From contig JARDYH010000001.1 of NCBI GenBank assembly GCA_029215795.1, positions 351,998,154 through 352,062,153 on the forward strand: a stretch of 64,000 nucleotides of DNA, in the 5' to 3' direction. Every line of letters starts with the position of its first letter. Within the stretch, counting starts at the first letter, position 1. This document shows, piece after piece, positions 9,661 to 22,559 of the stretch. This DNA is from Anniella stebbinsi. Its lineage: Eukaryota > Chordata > Lepidosauria > Squamata > Anniellidae. Below the pieces are notes generated by a model. The model saw nothing but the letters and a program-made list of their open reading frames with translations, was not told where the DNA came from and made no database searches. The translations under genes were made by a program, and so were the position numbers.

Positions 9661-11590
9661 TAGTGGTATCACCACATCTAATGCAATTGCCATTCTGTGA
9701 TATGTATGTCTAACACTGAGTGCAATGTCCAATAGAAAGTTCAGCCATGTGTATAGAATGGTCACTACCCACAGGCCATTATTATGTGCCCAATTACAGG
9801 GAACAGGATGCTTGAGATGTGCATTTGTTTGCAGGAATGAAGACCCAGCAGTAAAGAAAGAGAAGACAGACCCATTTAAGTGAGAGACCTACAGCATTGT
9901 TTAAACAGCAGCTCTTTTTTTGTATTTTATAAACAACTATATGACACTGTTATAAAAGCTGTTTCATTTAGAACCGTCCTACATTGGGCAATTTAATTAT
10001 TCCCTTAATTATTGAAGCATTCATCATAGTTTTCCAATTGATTCATTGCTGGCTGGCTGCATTTCTTTGACTCGTTAATATACTGACAAGTGAATTGACA
10101 GCTTTCTTGCTAACCCTACAAGAATACTGGGAATAAGAGACTTGGAATCTTGAAAGGCATGTGTGTATTATTGTAATTAACCAACAAAACCTAGTGGTAA
10201 AAGCTTCATTAAAAGGCAAAGGTACATAATAATATGTCAGAAAAGCTCAATTATCAGTGGCTTTTATAGTCAAATCTACCAAGTAATATCTTCCTAGGGC
10301 AACTTTATTTTATTAGGAAATGAGCAATAAAGAAGAGATTCTTAGTGCAAATAAGCCTTCCATAGAATATAGAGATCTCATGCTAAAAATACCTAAATGC
10401 CATCGAAATTCAAACCCGGCTAGTTCAGTGCTGTTAGTTAGAAGAATGGTGACACCTATATATTTCAAAACTACACGTTTGCAGTTGTTTTCTGATTTTG
10501 AAATTATTATAAATCACAGCCTCCTTCCATTTAGGGATTCCTTAACATCTGTAATAAAACAGGGCTATTTATGTGTCTTTTGACTCTGTCCTGTGCTATA
10601 ATGCATCCCTTTTCTAAAACCTATCTTTGCAACCTCATTCCATTCAATCTTACATCTTTTACCGTTTCCCAAATCTGTCAGGTAATTCTGACACTGCCCA
10701 TCCTGAGGCTCAATGTGTTATGTCTCGGCAGCTAATGTTCAGAGAGAGCATCCAGATCTTACCATGATGTTCAGCTTGCTGCCCTTGGATGCTTCTTGAC
10801 TTCACGACGCTAAGCAAATCAACTGCTTTCCCCTCACATTTCTAGCAGGGGTATATCTGCATGCAATAGGAAGAATTGGGGCGGGAGAGAGGATAACAAA
10901 ACGAGGAGCATTGAGTGTGTGAAACATAAACCTTGAGGCTGAGTGTGTTCCACTGACGACCGTTGCTTCGAGGACCAAATTCGTGTAAATCAATACATTT
11001 ATTTAGCTCACTCACCAACTCTCTCCCTGAGTTAACACCCCAGCACACACAATGCTAGCAAAGGTGATTATCTCTGCTAGCATAATTCCTCCGTAACATC
11101 TGCTTTCGCCCATAACACTCCACTAATTTTTCCCTCATTTCATTACACATAATTTTCTTTCAACACAATCTACATGTATTAAGTGGTAATGACTTTCCAG
11201 TTAAGAGCAAATCGACGCCAAGGGACCCCCCCCTCGATTGCCTGCCGTGCCTGACTCCAGCTATTAAAGATAAATTTGGTGTCTCAGAAAGCGGCAGTAA
11301 GCTAATCAATCAATTAAGCGGTTAGGACATACATTATCAAAATTCCACAGTGCGGGGGTGCATGGGAGCATGCTGATATACTTGGTGATTTTCGGAATAA
11401 AAAAATAATTTGTAAATGACTAATGAACACACTTTGAGGTTGAAAGTCGCTATTTAGCATCTTCTGAACTGAAAACACAAACTATTTCAGTAGTTCATCG
11501 AAGAGGGAACCTCTGTAAGGGCAGAATTCTAACAATATTATGAAGCCAGTGCACTGTCAAGCGGTATTTTAAGACTGAAGTACAGGAGAG
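9661..11590. other. unique AT-rich block, candidate conserved non-coding sequence
   Basis: No repeat family and no gene recognised. The sequence at about 9990-10130 and 10640-11500 is complex, rich in TAAT/ATTA words (for example TTTAATTATTCCCTTAATTA), and free of microsatellites, which is how deeply conserved enhancers often look. An 87-codon open frame at 10320-10583 is unrecognised and probably chance. No alignment was possible, so conservation is inference only. Confidence 0.3.
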
Positions 11591-13206
11591 GCTAAATTCT
11601 TTGTCGACACTGTGCAAAAAAAAGCAAAAGGCATTCTTCATTGAGGCAGCCGTTGAAACTTGTCAGAATCTCTCTGGATGCTGCCCAGGTCTCTGAACAG
11701 AGATTAGTATTCAATAACCTGCTAGGTACAATAAAATGGGTTAAGGACACCTTAACAACCAACACGCTGCCTTGGTCAGTATTAAAATTAAACCATTCAC
11801 TTGATTTCATACACATACCGTGCATTCAGTTTCTTTAGACACGTGGTGTGTGTGTGTTTTCCCTGAAAAATCATAGAAATAAACTAAAATAACTTTCCAA
11901 GAAAGCAATGCCGTCCACCCACACATTTAAACACCACCTATGAACAACAGTGCAGAACATTTTTTTAAACTACTCACCACAATCAGAAGAATCTGCACAA
12001 ACCTAAGCCACAGATGAAGTCTGATTTTCTGAATGCAAGGACCCACACTGAACACATAAAGAATGCAAGTTAGCACCAAACACATGGTGTGTGTGTGTGT
12101 GTGTGTGCATGCGTTTTAACTGCTGTTCTTTCCTTTAGTGTAGTGTAGTGTGTGTAGATTGTTGGAAGGGGAACTATATTCATTTAAGTTTCTTTTTTAA
12201 TTTCTTTCCTTCCATCTCATATCTCACTTCTCAGCTTGTTATGTTGATGCTTTGGCAAATACTGGTGAGGAAAAATGCATCAAACAGCACTTGCTCAAGA
12301 GAAAACAAGCTCAGTGGAAGAAAATGAAGCAAACTTTTATTTCCTGAAGCATAATAATAATAAAAAAGAATACCAAAAGTAGGGTTAAACAGAATATTAC
12401 AGCAAAGAGACGCCTAATAATAAGATTGTGAAGCCCTTTGGGTTTTTTTTTTAAAAGAAACAATCAGTAAATCTTTAGAATAAAAAGTGTTTGTCACCAG
12501 GCTTTCCCAATTACTTTTCCTGTCAGTGTTAACCATTTTGCCTAAAGCTTTGTTATCCGGGTGCTGTAGATATCTGATGAAATGACATGAAAAAACTGCA
12601 GACTTTCCTTCAGCTTCCTCTTCTGTTTATCCTTCCAACTTCCCACAAACTGTGTTGGATCATATACAGCCCACATTTTAAGTGCTGAAGGAAGAAAACA
12701 ATAACTTTTGCTGTGCATGACTTGGGGTGGAGGGTAAAATGAAAACAGCACAAGAAGAATGGAGGGTAACGTTTTTTTATGCAAACTGTAGTCAAATTAG
12801 GGAATATCAGTCTTTTTAGACTGATAGTAAACAGCATTTTTTTGTTTCTTTTTTTGTCCTCTGTATTTCCTTAGGTAAACCTATTATCTAAGCTTGGGAA
12901 TGAGAATAAGAATACATAGAACAAAGACAGTGTTTATCTTTCAACTGATTTGCTATAAAAGTTATTATAAAAGTATACATCTGTTATCACTTCCAGTGAA
13001 TATAGAAAAATGCAATAGGATATAAAATAACTGTGGTTACTATTAAAATAAAGATTGCCTTCAGACAACAAAACAAAACAAAATGACATCCCAGTTATTC
13101 CTCTCTCTCTCTCTCTCTCTCTCCCCCCCCCCCATTGAATGGTTTATTGCTCATAAAGTGTTAAAACAATTTTGATTACAAATAGTTGATTTTCTCCTCT
13201 TCTCTA

Positions 13207-13251
<45 letters not shown>

Positions 13252-14728
13252 GTTTATGTGTGTCTACATCCCACATTTCTGAATGGTTTTGTGTTTTTAT
13301 AGCATATAAAATATTGCACTGCTTTACCTTTATTTGAGTTGTTAGGATCATTTCGCAGAATATCCAGGTGTTGCTTTAATTTGGAAGATAACACAATAGA
13401 GTTGGTTTCCTTTAAATCTGGCTTAACAGCATTATTTGGACTTCTGATTGCATTTAAAAACAGCAACAAACTTTTACTAGTTTTGATAAAAACATGACAT
13501 TTTATCCCCCCCCCTCTCTTTTTCTCCATATATAGTTTTCTTCTGATTTAAAGGATAATAAACAATTAAAAATTCCACATGAAACCAGTATTATATTTCA
13601 TTTCATTTTTGAAGAGAGGGAAACCTGTTTTGGACTAAACAATTTTCTTTACCCATTTTGGCCAGCACAGGTAAACTCAAAACTTGTGACCTTCTAGAGT
13701 TTTTGTTTGCAAACTTTTTGCAAGTTTGTGGAAAGCAGACCTACTTCCCTCCTTTAAAAAACACACACACAAATAAACAGGCCTATGCAATGGCCAAATG
13801 AGGGGATTTAGGGTTGTTGTTGTTGTTTACTTGAATTGGATAAGACACCCACCTTAAACCCGCCCTCTATTCGGTTCAGTAGCACCTCCATACTCCAATA
13901 AACCGTTTTCATTCCATCTGGCGTGCGTTTGCTCTGAAGACATTTTCCTGTCAATCTCTCCCGCCACATTAAAAAATCTGTCATTACTATTGCATTGCTG
14001 CCTGACTCCAGAGATTTGTCTGACTGCTTTATTGCTCCACTCATTTTTTTTCCCTGCTACAGCCAAGAAGCAGAAATAAAGGTTTGTTGTTGAAACATGG
14101 CCGCAAGGAAAGTAGGAGGCACACATCTGTCAAGGTATTACCTTTCTTCAACCAGGGATTAAGGTGTTTTACTGCACTCGCTACTGAGCAGTCACACTGA
14201 ATAAATTTTCTCAGTAGAACATAAAAAATGAACTCATACATTTTGAACTGGGTTTCATTCTTTCAACCAGCCCAGATAATTATGCAATGGCATCACAGTG
14301 GGGGTGGGTGGGTGAAGTCAGGAATAGGGGAATTCTTTCCCTTCAAATTTGCATTCTTTAAATACAAAGAAGAAGCCAGTGAAGACTCAAGGAGGCTGAG
14401 GTACCATAGCATTGGGTGGGAAGGAAACAGTTCCTCATCTTCTCTCCCTCTTGCTCACTACTGGGTACTTGGAAAGGTTAACTTGGTTTCAAGGGTTTTC
14501 GTTCCTTGACTTGTGTTGTGTACATATGTACAAACAAACAAAAGGTTCCTATTAATATTCCCTGCTAACCTAATTGGAAATAAGCAGTGCAAAATTTCTG
14601 GTTTCCAAAAAGTCTGACAAGCCCAAAGTAGTTGACATAAATATCTTCTTACTGATGGAATGTGAAATTTTATCAAGGGAATGATGGGGGGGGGGGCAGC
14701 AATGAGGACAGTTAACGCCAACAGTGTA
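11591..14728. other. unique stretch with simple repeats; no gene seen
   Basis: It contains a (GT)n tract at about 12087-12107, (CT)n followed by C-run at about 13101-13131, a (TC)n tract at about 13196-13246, and a G-run near 14686-14695. The block 13850-14060 is non-repetitive and has a 90-codon minus-strand open frame (13854-14126) without similarity to a protein family I know. It looks more like conserved non-coding DNA than an exon, but I cannot exclude a diverged exon. Confidence 0.3.
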
Positions 14729-15669
14729 AGAACATAAGAAGAGTTGTGCTGGATTAAACCAAAGACAGATCTAACCACTATTCTATTCCCACAGAGGCCA
14801 ACCAGTTGCCTCTGGGAAGTCCATAAGCAGGACATGAGTGCAAAAGCAGCTACCCACTCATGTTCCTCAGCAACTGTTATACAGAAGCATACTGACTCTT
14901 ATACTGGAAGTAATATATAGCTGCCATGATTAGGACAATTGCCCTACACTTCACGTATTTGTCCAGTCCCCCTTTAAATCCTGGACTCCACGTTTGTGGC
15001 TAGTCGATTCTGGCTAGTGAATTCTATACTTTGGCAATGTGCTGTGTGAAGTACTTTCTTTGGTCTTTCTGGAATCTCCCACCATTCAGCTTCATGGGAT
15101 GACCCCGGTTCTCGTGCTATGAGAGAGGTTGAAAGTCTTCTCTCTATCCACTTTCTCCCTACCATGCACCATTTTTGGTGCACCTCTACCATTTCTCCCT
15201 TTACCTGAATTTGTCCTAAACTAAAAAAACCAAACGTAGTAACCTTTTCTCATAGGGCTGTTGCTCTACTGCCTTAATAATTTTGGTTGCCATTTTCTGC
15301 CCCTTCCCTAGCTCTACAACATCCGTTTTGGTGTGCCATGGCCAGAACTGCACACTGTATTTCATGTGTGGTTGCACCATAGGTTTGTATACAGACATGA
15401 TGACATTAGAAGATCTATGTTTGATTCATTTCCGAACGGTCCCCAACATAGAATGTACATTTTTCACAGCAGCCACATCCTGGGTTGGTGCTTCCATTGT
15501 GCTGCCCATCAGGACCCCAAGATCTCTTTCCTTGCCAGTCACCACCAGCAGGGACACCATCAGTGTATATGTGAACTTTGGATTTTGTGTGTGTGCTGCC
15601 ACTGCAAATGGCAACACCAGCAAATGTTTGGGAAGTCTGCTCACTAACATCCTTCACCATGCCCCATAC
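14729..15669 (-). repeat. CR1-type LINE fragment, antisense
   Basis: It begins with TAAGAACATAAGAAGAG, the complement of the CR1 3' terminus. It then contains CAGCTTCATGGGATGACCC (complement of the ORF2 C-terminal GHPMKL region), CTCATAGGGCTG and GCCAGAACTGCACACTGTAT, all CR1 ORF2 landmarks in order. It extends further 5' than the other CR1 copies here, to the inserted MITE at 15673. Frames are broken, so it is non-functional. Confidence 0.75.
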
Positions 15670-15672
15670 CTG

Positions 15673-15897
15673 GGCCTCATCTACATCAAGCCGGATATTA
15701 CACTATGAAATTGATATGAAAGTGGTATATAAAAGGCAGGAGCCACACCATCGCTTTATAGCAGTATTGAAGTGCACTGACACATACCATATACCACTTT
15801 CATACTGCTATATTCTGCTTGGTGTGGCTCCTGCCTTTTATACACCGTTTTCATACCGCTTTCATTGTGCAATATCCGGCTTGGTGTAGATGAGGCC
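15673..15897. mobile_element. Harbinger-like MITE (family C), CTG duplication
   Basis: The termini are GGCCTCATCTACATC and GGTGTAGATGAGGCC. It is flanked by CTG on both sides (15670-15672, 15898-15900). The interior repeats TATAAAAGGCAGGAGCCACA and its complement, so nearly the entire 225 bases fold back. It is inserted at the end of the CR1 segment and is therefore younger than it. Confidence 0.75.
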
Positions 15898-16195
15898 CTG
15901 GTGTCATCCAAAGACATTGTGTGTGTGGTGTTATGTATGTTTCGTTCTTCATTGCTTTGAAATCTCCCAGATTGCATTTTCTGATCTGAAAAAGCCCCAT
16001 AGGAGGAATTACCTCAAGAAGTCTTCCCCTGGGCTTTAATTGAAGTGTGGGAAGCTGGGGAGGCTACAGGCTGACAGAGAAACAATTGTGCAATGAATGA
16101 TAGGGCACTTCCACACCCGTAATGGATACCACATCAGTAAGGTAGTCAGAAGAACACTGAACTGAACTCATGAGAATTTTGAAATTTTCTTCTCC

Positions 16196-16545
16196 TTTGT
16201 ATTTGTTTGTTTATTTAAAACATTTATTGGTCATCTTTCAGATACAAGGTAGCTTACAACAATGAATGCATAAAACACTTAAAATATTAAAAGCAATGAA
16301 AACATAATCACAATGAAATAGCATTTAAAAACAATAAAGCCAACAATAAAACTACCAAGAACCACAATGGCAATAGTAGCAACAACAGGACTCATCATGA
16401 GAAGGCCACGGTAAAATAAAATGTTTTCAAGGCCTTCTTAAAAGCCTGCAAGGATGGTCCATAGCAGAGCTCTGATGGGAGTTTGTTCCAAAGGTGTGGG
16501 GCCACTGCTAAGAAGGCCTTCTCCCATGTGCTCAATGTCTTTCCA
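16196..16545 (-). repeat. L2-like LINE 3' region
   Basis: It starts with a T-rich/A-rich run (GTTTATTTAAAACATTTATT), continues through AAAAC-rich sequence, and contains CTTCTTAAAAGCCTGCAAGG and GTGGGGCCACTGCTAAGAAG, matching 3131-4015. This is untranslated LINE sequence. Downstream (16546-16671) is unrecognised. Confidence 0.55.
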
Positions 16546-16671
16546 AAAGCAATGGACGGAATCCAACAGGGCATTTATACCTCCACTGATTGTCTTACAT
16601 CCAGCCAATTCCTGTCTGCAAGCGGCATCCACTGGGATTGCCAGAATTTGCCGAACATCGTCTTACCACTT

Positions 16672-16983
16672 GTTAGCAGTTGAGATCTGTGCTCACTTTG
16701 CAGGACATTTGCACAAATCAAGCAATGCAAACTCCCACAAATCTCCCTAACTTTGGATAAATTTTCTCCATAGCAGGGCTGAATCACTCCATACTGAGGA
16801 AATTCGCGCAAAATAAGTAATTTGCACAAATTGAACTGGGAATCAGGAATGAGCCAAACATGAACATGAGTTTGACAATTTCTTAATATTTGCAGCAGAT
16901 GTGCTTGCGCTCGCGTTTGGAGCTTCGAAAGGGACATGTTCACATTTTTTGAGCAAAACTGAAATTTTCACACATTCCTATAG
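16672..16983 (-). mobile_element. family I non-autonomous element
   Basis: It is the reverse complement of 41761-42080. Shared phrases are GAACTGGGAATCAGGAATGA, AATTTGTGCAAAT (as complement) and TTTGGAGCTTCGAAAGGGAC. It ends CACACATTCCTATAG, a TAGGAATG-type terminus like families G and H. Non-coding. Confidence 0.5.
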
Positions 16984-17175
16984 TAAAGGCGGCACCAGTC
17001 ATACTTTTTGCAATTAAGGACATGGTATTATGTTACAGGGCTGAGCTGACAGTCGCTATTATTTTTATATTTGGAGAGATTGAGATGACATTAAAGGGGA
17101 CAAAGCTGACACCAATCTAACATTGTGCTCAAGAGTCATGGCTGCTTTTATTTCTTCCCAGTAGGTCTTTAAAGT

Positions 17176-17311
17176 CAGGGTGAGAAACTCATGGCCCCCT
17201 AGATGCTTTTTGACTGCAGCTCCCAGCATCCCTGACTGTTGGCGATGTTGGTTGGGGCTGATGGTAATTGGAGTTTAACAACAGCCGGGGGACCACAGGT
17301 TGCCCATCCCT
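17176..17311. mobile_element. short hAT MITE (CAGGG ends)
   Basis: It starts CAGGGTGAGAAACTCATGGC and its right end, as complement, is AGGGATGGGCAACCTGTGG. The inside, CTGCAGCTCCCAGCATCC...GGGGCTGATGG, is a pattern I recognise as a very common small hAT MITE in lizard genomes. A second whole copy lies at 31715-31851, with fragments near 5625 and 53240. No coding capacity. Confidence 0.7.
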
Positions 17312-17664
17312 ATTTTAGAGTGAAGGTAGAAAGCATCACCACCCACTCTGGTTAAAAAAACAGGGATAAAAATGGCGGCCACCAGGTATTCCACGAATGA
17401 CATCACCATTTCTACCAGGACTTCAAAACAGTTAGTGATGGCAGCAATAAGTACAACAACAACAACTTGAGCTGTGAATTTGGTTTGGGCAAATTGTTTG
17501 CCCATCCTGGAGCTGTTTGCCCCGAGCCAATTTTAACCCAGAATATTCACTAAACAACTTTAGGCTCACCCTTACTTTATGTGTGCTGGGATGATGAGAC
17601 CATAGTACAATAGTGTTTCAGCAGCTGCACTAAGTTCCTATTATTTTCTGGGCACGATTCAATA

Positions 17665-18056
17665 CAGATATATGAGGCATTTGTTTCCATTCATTTTTAG
17701 GATTTACCCGGTTTACACTTTTCACATTGAACATGTCTCAAATGCAATCTGCTATCAATGTTCATACACTTCCAGGTTTGCAATGTGGTCAACAGCATGT
17801 CTACATTTGAAAAATGCACATGAAAAATGCATATTGGGGGGGAATGCATACACATGTGCTTTAAGCAATAGGAGAATGTGTATATTTCAAAGGTGCTACA
17901 ATTGGAAAATTATGCATGAAAGTATGTATGGATTTTCATGCAAAAGATAAAAAAAAAGCTTGTTATCTGATATGGACCCAAGTTGGAATGAGTTTCAAGC
18001 TGGAATTCAGAGAACTTTGGTGATCTTGAGTTTTGTTGGGAGGTCACACATCCCTA
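17665..18056 (+). mobile_element. family H non-autonomous element
   Basis: It is homologous to 45631-46049: GGATTTACCCGGTTTACAC, ACAAATGCAATCTG-type phrases, GAAAATTATGCATGAAA, and TATCTGATATGGACCCAAG. It ends CACACATCCCTA. Its left end (CAGATATATGAG) is degraded, and no duplication could be matched. Non-coding. Confidence 0.55.
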
Positions 18057-18467
18057 TGAATTCAGCAACTTGGGCCCTAGATGCCAAAAGTAATATAAGT
18101 AGGCCCTCGCCATGTATGTTCCTCCTCATACTTTCCACCATTGGCCAAGGAAGCACTTTTAAAATTACCAGCCCCATGATGAATCAGGACAGCTAAGAAA
18201 CCCCTGGAGATCATTTTCTATTAGTGCTGAATTGATACTTTCAACCAAGATTATTCTCTTTCCTTTGGCTGTTCAAAGGGAAGATGGGTGAAAGGAAATT
18301 GCCCCAGAAAATTGAGAAGAGGCAAGGTAATTTAGGTGAAGCTTTTGGAAGCTTCTGGGGGGCACATGTGCTTGGTGCTTCTCTTCATAACTAAAGTTAT
18401 GTTGTGGGTGAGAGAAGGTCTTTCTTACAACTTTTAAGATAAAGCCTTGCACTGCTCTCCTGCAAGC

Positions 18468-18802
18468 CAGTGGTGTTGAATCATTTTCAGCCTGAGGCCC
18501 AAATTCCATGTTGGAGAAACTCTCAAGGGCCCACATTCCAGTGGTAGATGGGGCCCAATGCCAAAAATACTAAAAATGCAGAATATTTTAGCTTAAAGCT
18601 CTTACTGCTAGTAACTAAATGTTAAGAGAGACGTTTCAATCATCCAGAATGGGGGGGGGGGGAACTGCATAAATGTTGGGGAATGACCATACCATCAGTA
18701 GTCAGGGAGGGGGGAGGCTAAGGAAAGGGGGTGTGGTCTTCTGGGATTAAGATCCTGGATGGGCTAGATTTGGCCCCTGGGGCCTGAGGTACTACACCCC
18801 TG
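18468..18802. mobile_element. hAT-like TIR element
   Basis: The left end is CAGTGGTGTTGAATC and the right end as complement is CAGGGGTGTAGTACC. Inside, CAGCCTGAGGCCCAAATTC faces TTTGGCCCCTGGGGCCTGAG, so subterminal arms are also complementary. A G-run interrupts it near 18650-18662. The flanks show no clear 8-bp duplication. Non-coding. Confidence 0.55.
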
Positions 18803-20304
18803 AGCAGGCAGTCTCATTGGGCAGCAGGAGGTCTTGGAATTAGTTCTGTGTCGAAAATTTTGACCATCCCATTTTCAGCATTTCATGGGGGAAAATGAAC
18901 ATTTGGGAGAAAGAGGCTGGGAGAGATGAGAATTTTTCCTTGGGGAAGGGGACAGGGTTTCCACTTACCTTTTTAAATGTAGCCAGTCCTTGAGGGGACC
19001 TCTTTCTTTCTTTCTTTCTTTCTTTTTATTTTTTTAAATACCCCCAGCATTTTCAAGAGCCCAGGCATTCTTCCTGAATGCTTATTGGAGAGGCCATGGT
19101 CACATGGTCTCCAATAGGCATTCACTTAGAACTACTGGGCTGCTCCAAATAACAAGGGAAGGGGGTGTTTCCCCCAAATAACTATAAAATAGGAAGAAGG
19201 ACCCTCAGCAATCGGCTACACTTTAAAAAGGCATGTGGAAACCCTGTCCCCCAACCTGCAAAAGAGGCAGAAGGAGCAATGCATCTTTCACAGGGAAAGG
19301 AAAAGTTCCCGAAAATAGGGGGCAGGATTTGGCCCAGCACTACTTGGAATGCCCTGTGGGAGAACATTGTGATAAAACATCTCCCCATGGACTTTCCTAA
19401 AAGCATTGCCCGTGTGGAGTCTGCACAGATATTGGAGAGTGGTGTGAGGATTTCTTTTTGAAAGTTAAAGGGAAGAGCCACCCCATAATGTTACCATGTA
19501 TATATCACTGACCATATTTGAAAAAGCTTGAAGTAGCTTATATAAGAGATCTTTTGTTTATATGCCCCCGTGCAATTTGAAGGGGGGTTGTACTGGAGTG
19601 GGCACTGACGTACCACCAAGAAAAAGGACAAAAGAGCATGCGGAGTTGCATGAAATGTGTGCATGCTAATTTATATGACAAATTGTGATCATTTACATAG
19701 ATACACAATACATCTCACCATAGTGAGGAAAGTCATGGGCCGGTGACTTGTGTGCCTTGCACAGTCTGTGATCTTACAGTTCTTTATCTTTAAACCAGAC
19801 GTGGACGGATCAGTCCTGCAAATAGAAGACACCTTCAAACAGAGGACTGTCCTCAGGGACCCCTTCAAACAGAGGGCTGTCATCAGTAAAGTCAAATGCA
19901 TGGCTAATGTGATTGGCCTAACCACAGTGACCCCAAACAGGGCTGCCTCCTTGTGAGCACATACCACTATCAGCCAAGTGGTCACCCCATGTCCTGTCGA
20001 GGTTCTGTTCTGTGGAGCACCAGAAATGGAAACCATGTCAATGGCAAATACCATCAGTGGGGGCACAAGACATGTTGCCACCTGAAGCAGAGTCCAAATC
20101 CTCACCCACCTTGGTGGGGCCAATGCCTTAGGAAATCTTCTTGCATTCAGATGCAAATTCCTCACTTCGGCTATCCCTCCCTTGGGGCCGCTTCAGCCTG
20201 CTGAATGGAGGGGATGGCCTTCAAAAACCATCTTCGATTGCTCTCATTGGGAAATTGAACACTCCCTGGTTTACTTTTCTTCCATCATGACAAACATCTC
20301 AGTG
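18803..20304. other. gene-free stretch; unrecognised 158-codon open frame
   Basis: A (TTTC)n tract spans about 18999-19024. The minus-strand open frame 19689-20165 is one of the two longest in the window. It has a near-repeated segment (plus strand AAACAGAGGACTGTCCTCAG and AAACAGAGGGCTGTCATCAG) but matches no family I know. It may be a chance frame through an old repeat. Confidence 0.35.
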
Positions 20305-20653
20305 TAGGGTAACCATATGGAAAGGAGGACAGGGCTCATGTATCTTTAACAATTGAATAGGAAAGGGAATTTCAGCAGGTGTCATTTGTATGCATGTCGC
20401 ACCTGGTGAAATTCCCTCTTCCTCACAACAGTTAAAGCTGCAGGAGTATAGCTAGAGTGACCAGGGCCGCCTCCCCGTGTTTTGGTTTCTCAGATACAAA
20501 AAAGGGCAGGGCTCCTGCAGCTTTAATGGTTGTGATGAAGAGGGAATTTCACCAGGTGCTGCGTGCATACAAACGACACCTGCTGAAATTCCCTTTTCTA
20601 TGCAATTGTTAAAGATACAGGAGCCTTGTCCTCCTTTTCCTATGGTCACCCTA
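20305..20653. mobile_element. foldback hAT-like MITE (family B), copy 1
   Basis: It begins TAGGGTAACCATATGGAAAG and ends CCTATGGTCACCCTA. Flanks share TCAGTG immediately outside each end (20299-20304, 20654-20659), a shorter duplication than in other copies. The interior has the family's four-part structure: a unit like CTTTAAC...GGGAATTTCA appears as unit, complement, unit, complement. It is the most diverged copy here and has a different central loop (GGGCCGCCTCCCCG). Non-coding. Confidence 0.75.
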
Positions 20654-22222
20654 TCAGTGGAGATGAGTCAAATGGGAGTCATTGTCATGTGAGAACCAAA
20701 TGCTGAACATGGCACTCCTTTCTGTGGACCTGGCACTCCTATTAATATCAGAGTGTTAGCCTTTGGGGCTACAGTATCAAGTTTCTGGTGCATGTTCAGT
20801 GTTGGATTGCCACCCACGTGCCTGCGAGTGTGGGATGGAGGAATAGACCTAGCTGTATTACTTCATTTCCCTAGGTTTTCTTATGTGTACATGCAAAGAC
20901 TTCTGTACCTTTAAATGGTTTTCCCTGATCTTCAAGGACAGAGAGCAACAGCTGTGGCCACGCCAGCTCCCTAAACCTCCTGTTTTGCAAAGCTCTTAAA
21001 CCAGTAGGTCTGCTGCACTGGGAGCCCTCTTGGCCACAGGTGAGGAACTTAGCCATCTTCAATACTCAGTAGGCCAATCAAGCTGGCCCTGCATGAGGTA
21101 AGATGGATAGTCTCCCCGTGTGCCCTGATCTCCCTCTGAAATTTCAGCAGATCAATGTCACTGTGGCTTTTAATTACCCCTCGGCTTCATCATTATTTCA
21201 TGGGCTTTAATATGCCCTGCAGGACACGGCATCATAGAATACAGATAAACAACCGCCAAGCACCATTCCCCCTTGGGGGCGACGCAAACACCATTGGAAG
21301 GGAACGACACCACAATATAAGGCTCATTTTGTTAACAAGACTGACCTCAGCCTTTCCATCATGTTGCTTTTTTGTATCAACAACAACACAGAGTTAATTT
21401 ATCCTTAGGTGTATTCAAACTGGCTGTTTTGCTCTGGACACTGCGCTCTCCCAGGGCACGGGGAAATCTTTCGCTAATATTGCAGGCAGATTGTAGCAGC
21501 CAGAAATTTCCTTTCATGTATTCTCGTAGGGGCAGCAGAGTCAAGTGGTAAAGCTTTCCCTGGACTCCACCATGCAACTACAGGTGAGAGATTGCACCCA
21601 CCCCCAAATTAAACAAATAAACCCTTTCATACCCTCTGTATTTCCCTCAGAAGCCAGTTTTCTGGGAGCTTTTTGTTTATCTGTTTGTTTAGAGTATATT
21701 TTACCCTGCTCCTTGGTCAAAGTGGTTCCCAGGGTGGCATACATATAACCAGTAAAACAAGACAGTCCCTGCCTGCAAACTTAGCATCTAAAGTAAAAGA
21801 AAAGGAAAGAAAGGCATGACATGCAAGGAAAAGAGAATGGGGAATTTTGCAAGAGGGAGCATTCAATTTGTAATACCCAACCAGTAGTCCAAAGTGGTAC
21901 AGTCCAGTAGCATCTTTGCCACTTGATTTTTCTGAATCGAACTAACTGGCCACATGAGTAACTGCTGAATGGAGAAAGGTTAGGGAAACACCCTTCCTAT
22001 ATTAGCTGGGTGGGATGTTTGCTTTGCTATGCCTTTTTCAGCAAGCAACATTGTAGAAGTTGCACTTCTGTATTTACATTAGGGGCCAGAATTCAGTCCA
22101 TGTAAGAGCCAGCCTGGCTGCAAGTCCAGCAGCAGCTCAACGCCTTCCCAAGGAGATTGATTGCTTGAGAACAACCCTCATGTGTGAACAGGAAGGCAAA
22201 GGAAGAGACTATTATTGAAAAT
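20654..22222. other. unique stretch with a candidate conserved block
   Basis: 21060-21500 is complex and repeat-free, with GTGGCTTTTAATTACCCC, TTATTTCATGGGCTTTAAT and similar homeodomain-like words. It is a candidate conserved non-coding element, not tested. The rest is unrecognised. Short open frames only. Confidence 0.3.
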
Positions 22223-22559
22223 TAGGGATGTCGTGAGTGTCTGCAGGGACTGCAGTCCAATGGACTCCGCTATGCCCACCTCACAAATCTGCTTGCAGAG
22301 CCCCAAGGCATTGGTGGACCCGTTCGTTGAGCACACCACGGCTTGTCAAGAGCCTGATGAAGCCACCCACCTCTTACCGAGCTGCCATTTTGTGCAACAA
22401 TGGTGGCCAGAGCATTTCTGGGAAGGGAATGAGGCAAAAATGGCAGCAGTAAAGCAGCTATTTGCTTTGAGCATGGACAGAAAGAGCTGTGAGTATAGAC
22501 AGACAGCTGCTTGGTGAGCAACCAACAATGCCAAGCAGGGGTGAGTCCATCTATCCCTA
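22223..22559. mobile_element. TAGGGATG-ended element, hAT-like
   Basis: It starts TAGGGATGTCGTGAG and ends GACTC..CATCTATCCCTA, inverted termini. Flanks TTGAAAAT (22215-22222) and GTAAAAAT (22560-22567) match at 6 of 8 bases, a weak duplication. The interior GCTGCCATTTTGTGCAAC and AAAATGGCAGC relate it to family J. Non-coding. Confidence 0.5.

Noticed and set aside
17665..18056. 8-bp duplication for this family H copy
   Set aside because: ATTCAATA and TGAATTCA do not match in register; the left terminus is too degraded to decide.
19689..20165. 158-codon minus-strand open frame as a gene
   Set aside because: No recognisable domain, no compositional sign of coding, and it contains internally repeated DNA words; likely chance in an old repeat.
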